From positions 501,915 through 565,914 of the forward strand of contig CAWDKQ010000012.1 of the NCBI GenBank assembly GCA_963802915.1: a DNA stretch of 64,000 bases. Reading direction: 5' to 3'. How positions within the stretch are numbered: the stretch's first letter is position 1; the number at the start of each line of letters is the position of its first letter. Below are positions 63,314 through 64,000 of this stretch, piece by piece. The DNA comes from JAICMB01 sp963802915 (GTDB lineage: Bacteria > Acidobacteriota > Terriglobia > Bryobacterales > Bryobacteraceae). The translations under genes were made by a program, and so were the position numbers. A model generated the notes under the pieces. It did not search any database. It was not told the DNA's origin and saw only the letters and a list, made by a program, of their open reading frames with translations.

Positions 63314-63648
63314 GGAAACACCAGGTCGATTTTGCGCCAATCCTTCTGTGCGGCCGCGCATTTGCTGGTCCAGTCCGGAGCGTGATTGAGTTGATCCGGA
63401 ACCTGCGCGGGCCAGAAGCAGCCAGTGTGGCAATCGTACAAATCGCGCTCCACGGGTTGGCACAAACCGGCCGTACCGCCGCTCGAATCCGTTTCCCATC
63501 CGGGTGAAAAGACAAGCGTGCACCCGAGCGGAATGTGCGGTTGCGCTGGCGGCTGCTGTGGCGGTCCCTGTTGCAGCGCGACAACATCGTCGGCGGTCTG
63601 CTTCTCGATCCGTTCCGCCTTGGAATTAATTGACGTGAGATGTTTCAT
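63310..63648 (-). CDS. qhpC: Quinohemoprotein amine dehydrogenase gamma subunit precursor
   Basis: A 112-residue precursor of the quinone-bearing gamma subunit. A GGAG ribosome site is 7 bp before the ATG. About 28-30 leader residues (KHLTSINSKAERIEK start) precede a Pro/Gln-rich joint and the core. Crosslink residues sit at the same spacings as in the Paracoccus enzyme: Cys43 to Glu52, Cys63 to Asp69, Cys77 to Asp85 for the three thioethers, and Cys73 to Trp79 for cysteine tryptophylquinone. The blocks SPGWETD, LCQPVERDLYDC and WPAQVPD are family hallmarks. It has no Sec signal. Cys97 is extra. QhpD makes the thioethers, QhpE cuts the leader, QhpF exports. Confidence 0.95.
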   Translation of the reverse strand: MKHLTSINSKAERIEKQTADDVVALQQGPPQQPPAQPHIPLGCTLVFSPGWETDSSGGTAGLCQPVERDLYDCHTGCFWPAQVPDQLNHAPDWTSKCAAAQKDWRKIDLVFP

Positions 63649-64000
63649 TGAATTGCTCCAGATATCGGGGATTGCTCGCGGCCAATTCGCCGTAAATGCG
63701 AAGACAGGTATCGGTCCAGCCGCGAATCCATTCGCAATAGTGCAGATTGGCCTGCGCCGTGTCGCCGTAACGCGTGTACGCCTCGTGATAACACCCGCCG
63801 GAACACAGCGGGCGCGCCCAAGCGACGCGGCAATCGGTCTTGTTTTCGATATGATGTTTTTCCAGAAATCCGATTTGCACCAGCTTGTAGATGCCCGCCG
63901 CGCACGGTCCCGAGCTTGTGCGTCCGATTGGCGAAGCGATGGCAGAGCGCCACGTCGCCATCAGTGGACACGCCCATCAACCCCAATCCGGCCCCGCAAG
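63626..64000 (-). pseudogene. qhpD: QhpD radical SAM/SPASM thioether synthase, partial and frameshifted
   Basis: C-terminal part of the radical SAM enzyme that forms Cys-Asp/Glu thioethers in QhpC. Minus-strand reading from the window edge gives CGAGLGLMGVSTDGDVALCH then RFANRTHKLGTVRGG. The family then continues in another frame as GIYKLVQIGFLEKHHIENK and TDCRVAWARPLCSGGCYHEA, with GDTAQANLHYCEWIR and a stop at 63626. The cysteine pattern is that of a SPASM domain. The frame changes at GGG 63894-63896, one G more than the GG that would keep it open. The 3' end overlaps qhpC by 23 bp. The SAM-cluster half lies beyond 64,000, so I cannot judge it. Confidence 0.82.

Noticed and set aside
63314..63523. 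Upstream extension of the QhpB frame
   Set aside because: It overlaps the gamma-subunit gene in another frame and precedes a proper signal peptide; the ATGA overlap start is better.
1..64000. CRISPR arrays and rRNA genes
   Set aside because: I saw no regularly spaced repeats of CRISPR size and no rRNA-like sequence on either strand.

Overview
The window looks like a chromosomal segment of an Acidobacteriota bacterium of the Solibacter/Bryobacter type. The clues are a secreted protein with the C-terminal domain that is abundant in Solibacter, a relative of that lineage's ECF-sigma plus Ser/Thr-kinase pairs, three very large Ser/Thr kinases with propeller or TPR tails, Tat-exported Gfo/Idh/MocA dehydrogenases beside a DUF1080 hydrolase, and an Oar-like TonB receptor fragment. 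The genus is inferred from gene content only.

Layout. 0.3-11.2 kb is ordinary core sequence: a chemoreceptor, an apparent operon on the minus strand (YfgM-like protein, dGTPase-like protein, S9 peptidase, TatA, TatC), a secreted protein of unknown function, a small membrane protein and a KimA-like transporter. 11.2-17.6 kb is a minus-strand run: DUF4062-STAND-TPR ATPase, ABC-F ATPase, histidine kinase, response regulator. 17.8-26.4 kb is a sugar locus. A broken RhaT-like permease and a frameshifted GntR regulator flank two GTCTAGAC operators, followed by a truncated TonB receptor and then six intact catabolic genes (three Gfo/Idh/MocA enzymes, DUF1080, an enolase-superfamily member, an SGNH hydrolase).

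26.5-40 kb looks like an old integrated island. It has integrase debris and a 69-bp repeat on the left, and the same repeat plus an integrase catalytic domain on the right. Its cargo is two response regulators with HDOD/HD-like outputs, two SnoaL-type proteins, two ECF sigma factors, a giant kinase and an FAD monooxygenase. 40-60 kb is accessory sequence: a DUF2971 protein, two more kinases, a berberine-bridge type oxidase, several small lineage-specific families present in two copies, resolvase and integrase remnants, and a full-length tyrosine recombinase.

The most striking content is at the right edge (59,984-64,000, minus strand): a tightly overlapping cluster that I read as qhpD-qhpC-qhpB-qhpF-qhpE of quinohemoprotein amine dehydrogenase. 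The 112-residue QhpC keeps every cysteine and acceptor residue needed for the three Cys-Asp/Glu thioethers and the cysteine tryptophylquinone cofactor. QhpD is cut by the window edge and shows a one-base frameshift. The alpha subunit (qhpA) and the monooxygenase (qhpG) are not in the window.

Several otherwise well-preserved genes are broken by single-base changes, most of them in short homopolymers (19,098; 19,312; 35,379; 63,894; also near 47,906). Either this is recent gene decay or the underlying sequence has indel errors; the reads would decide.
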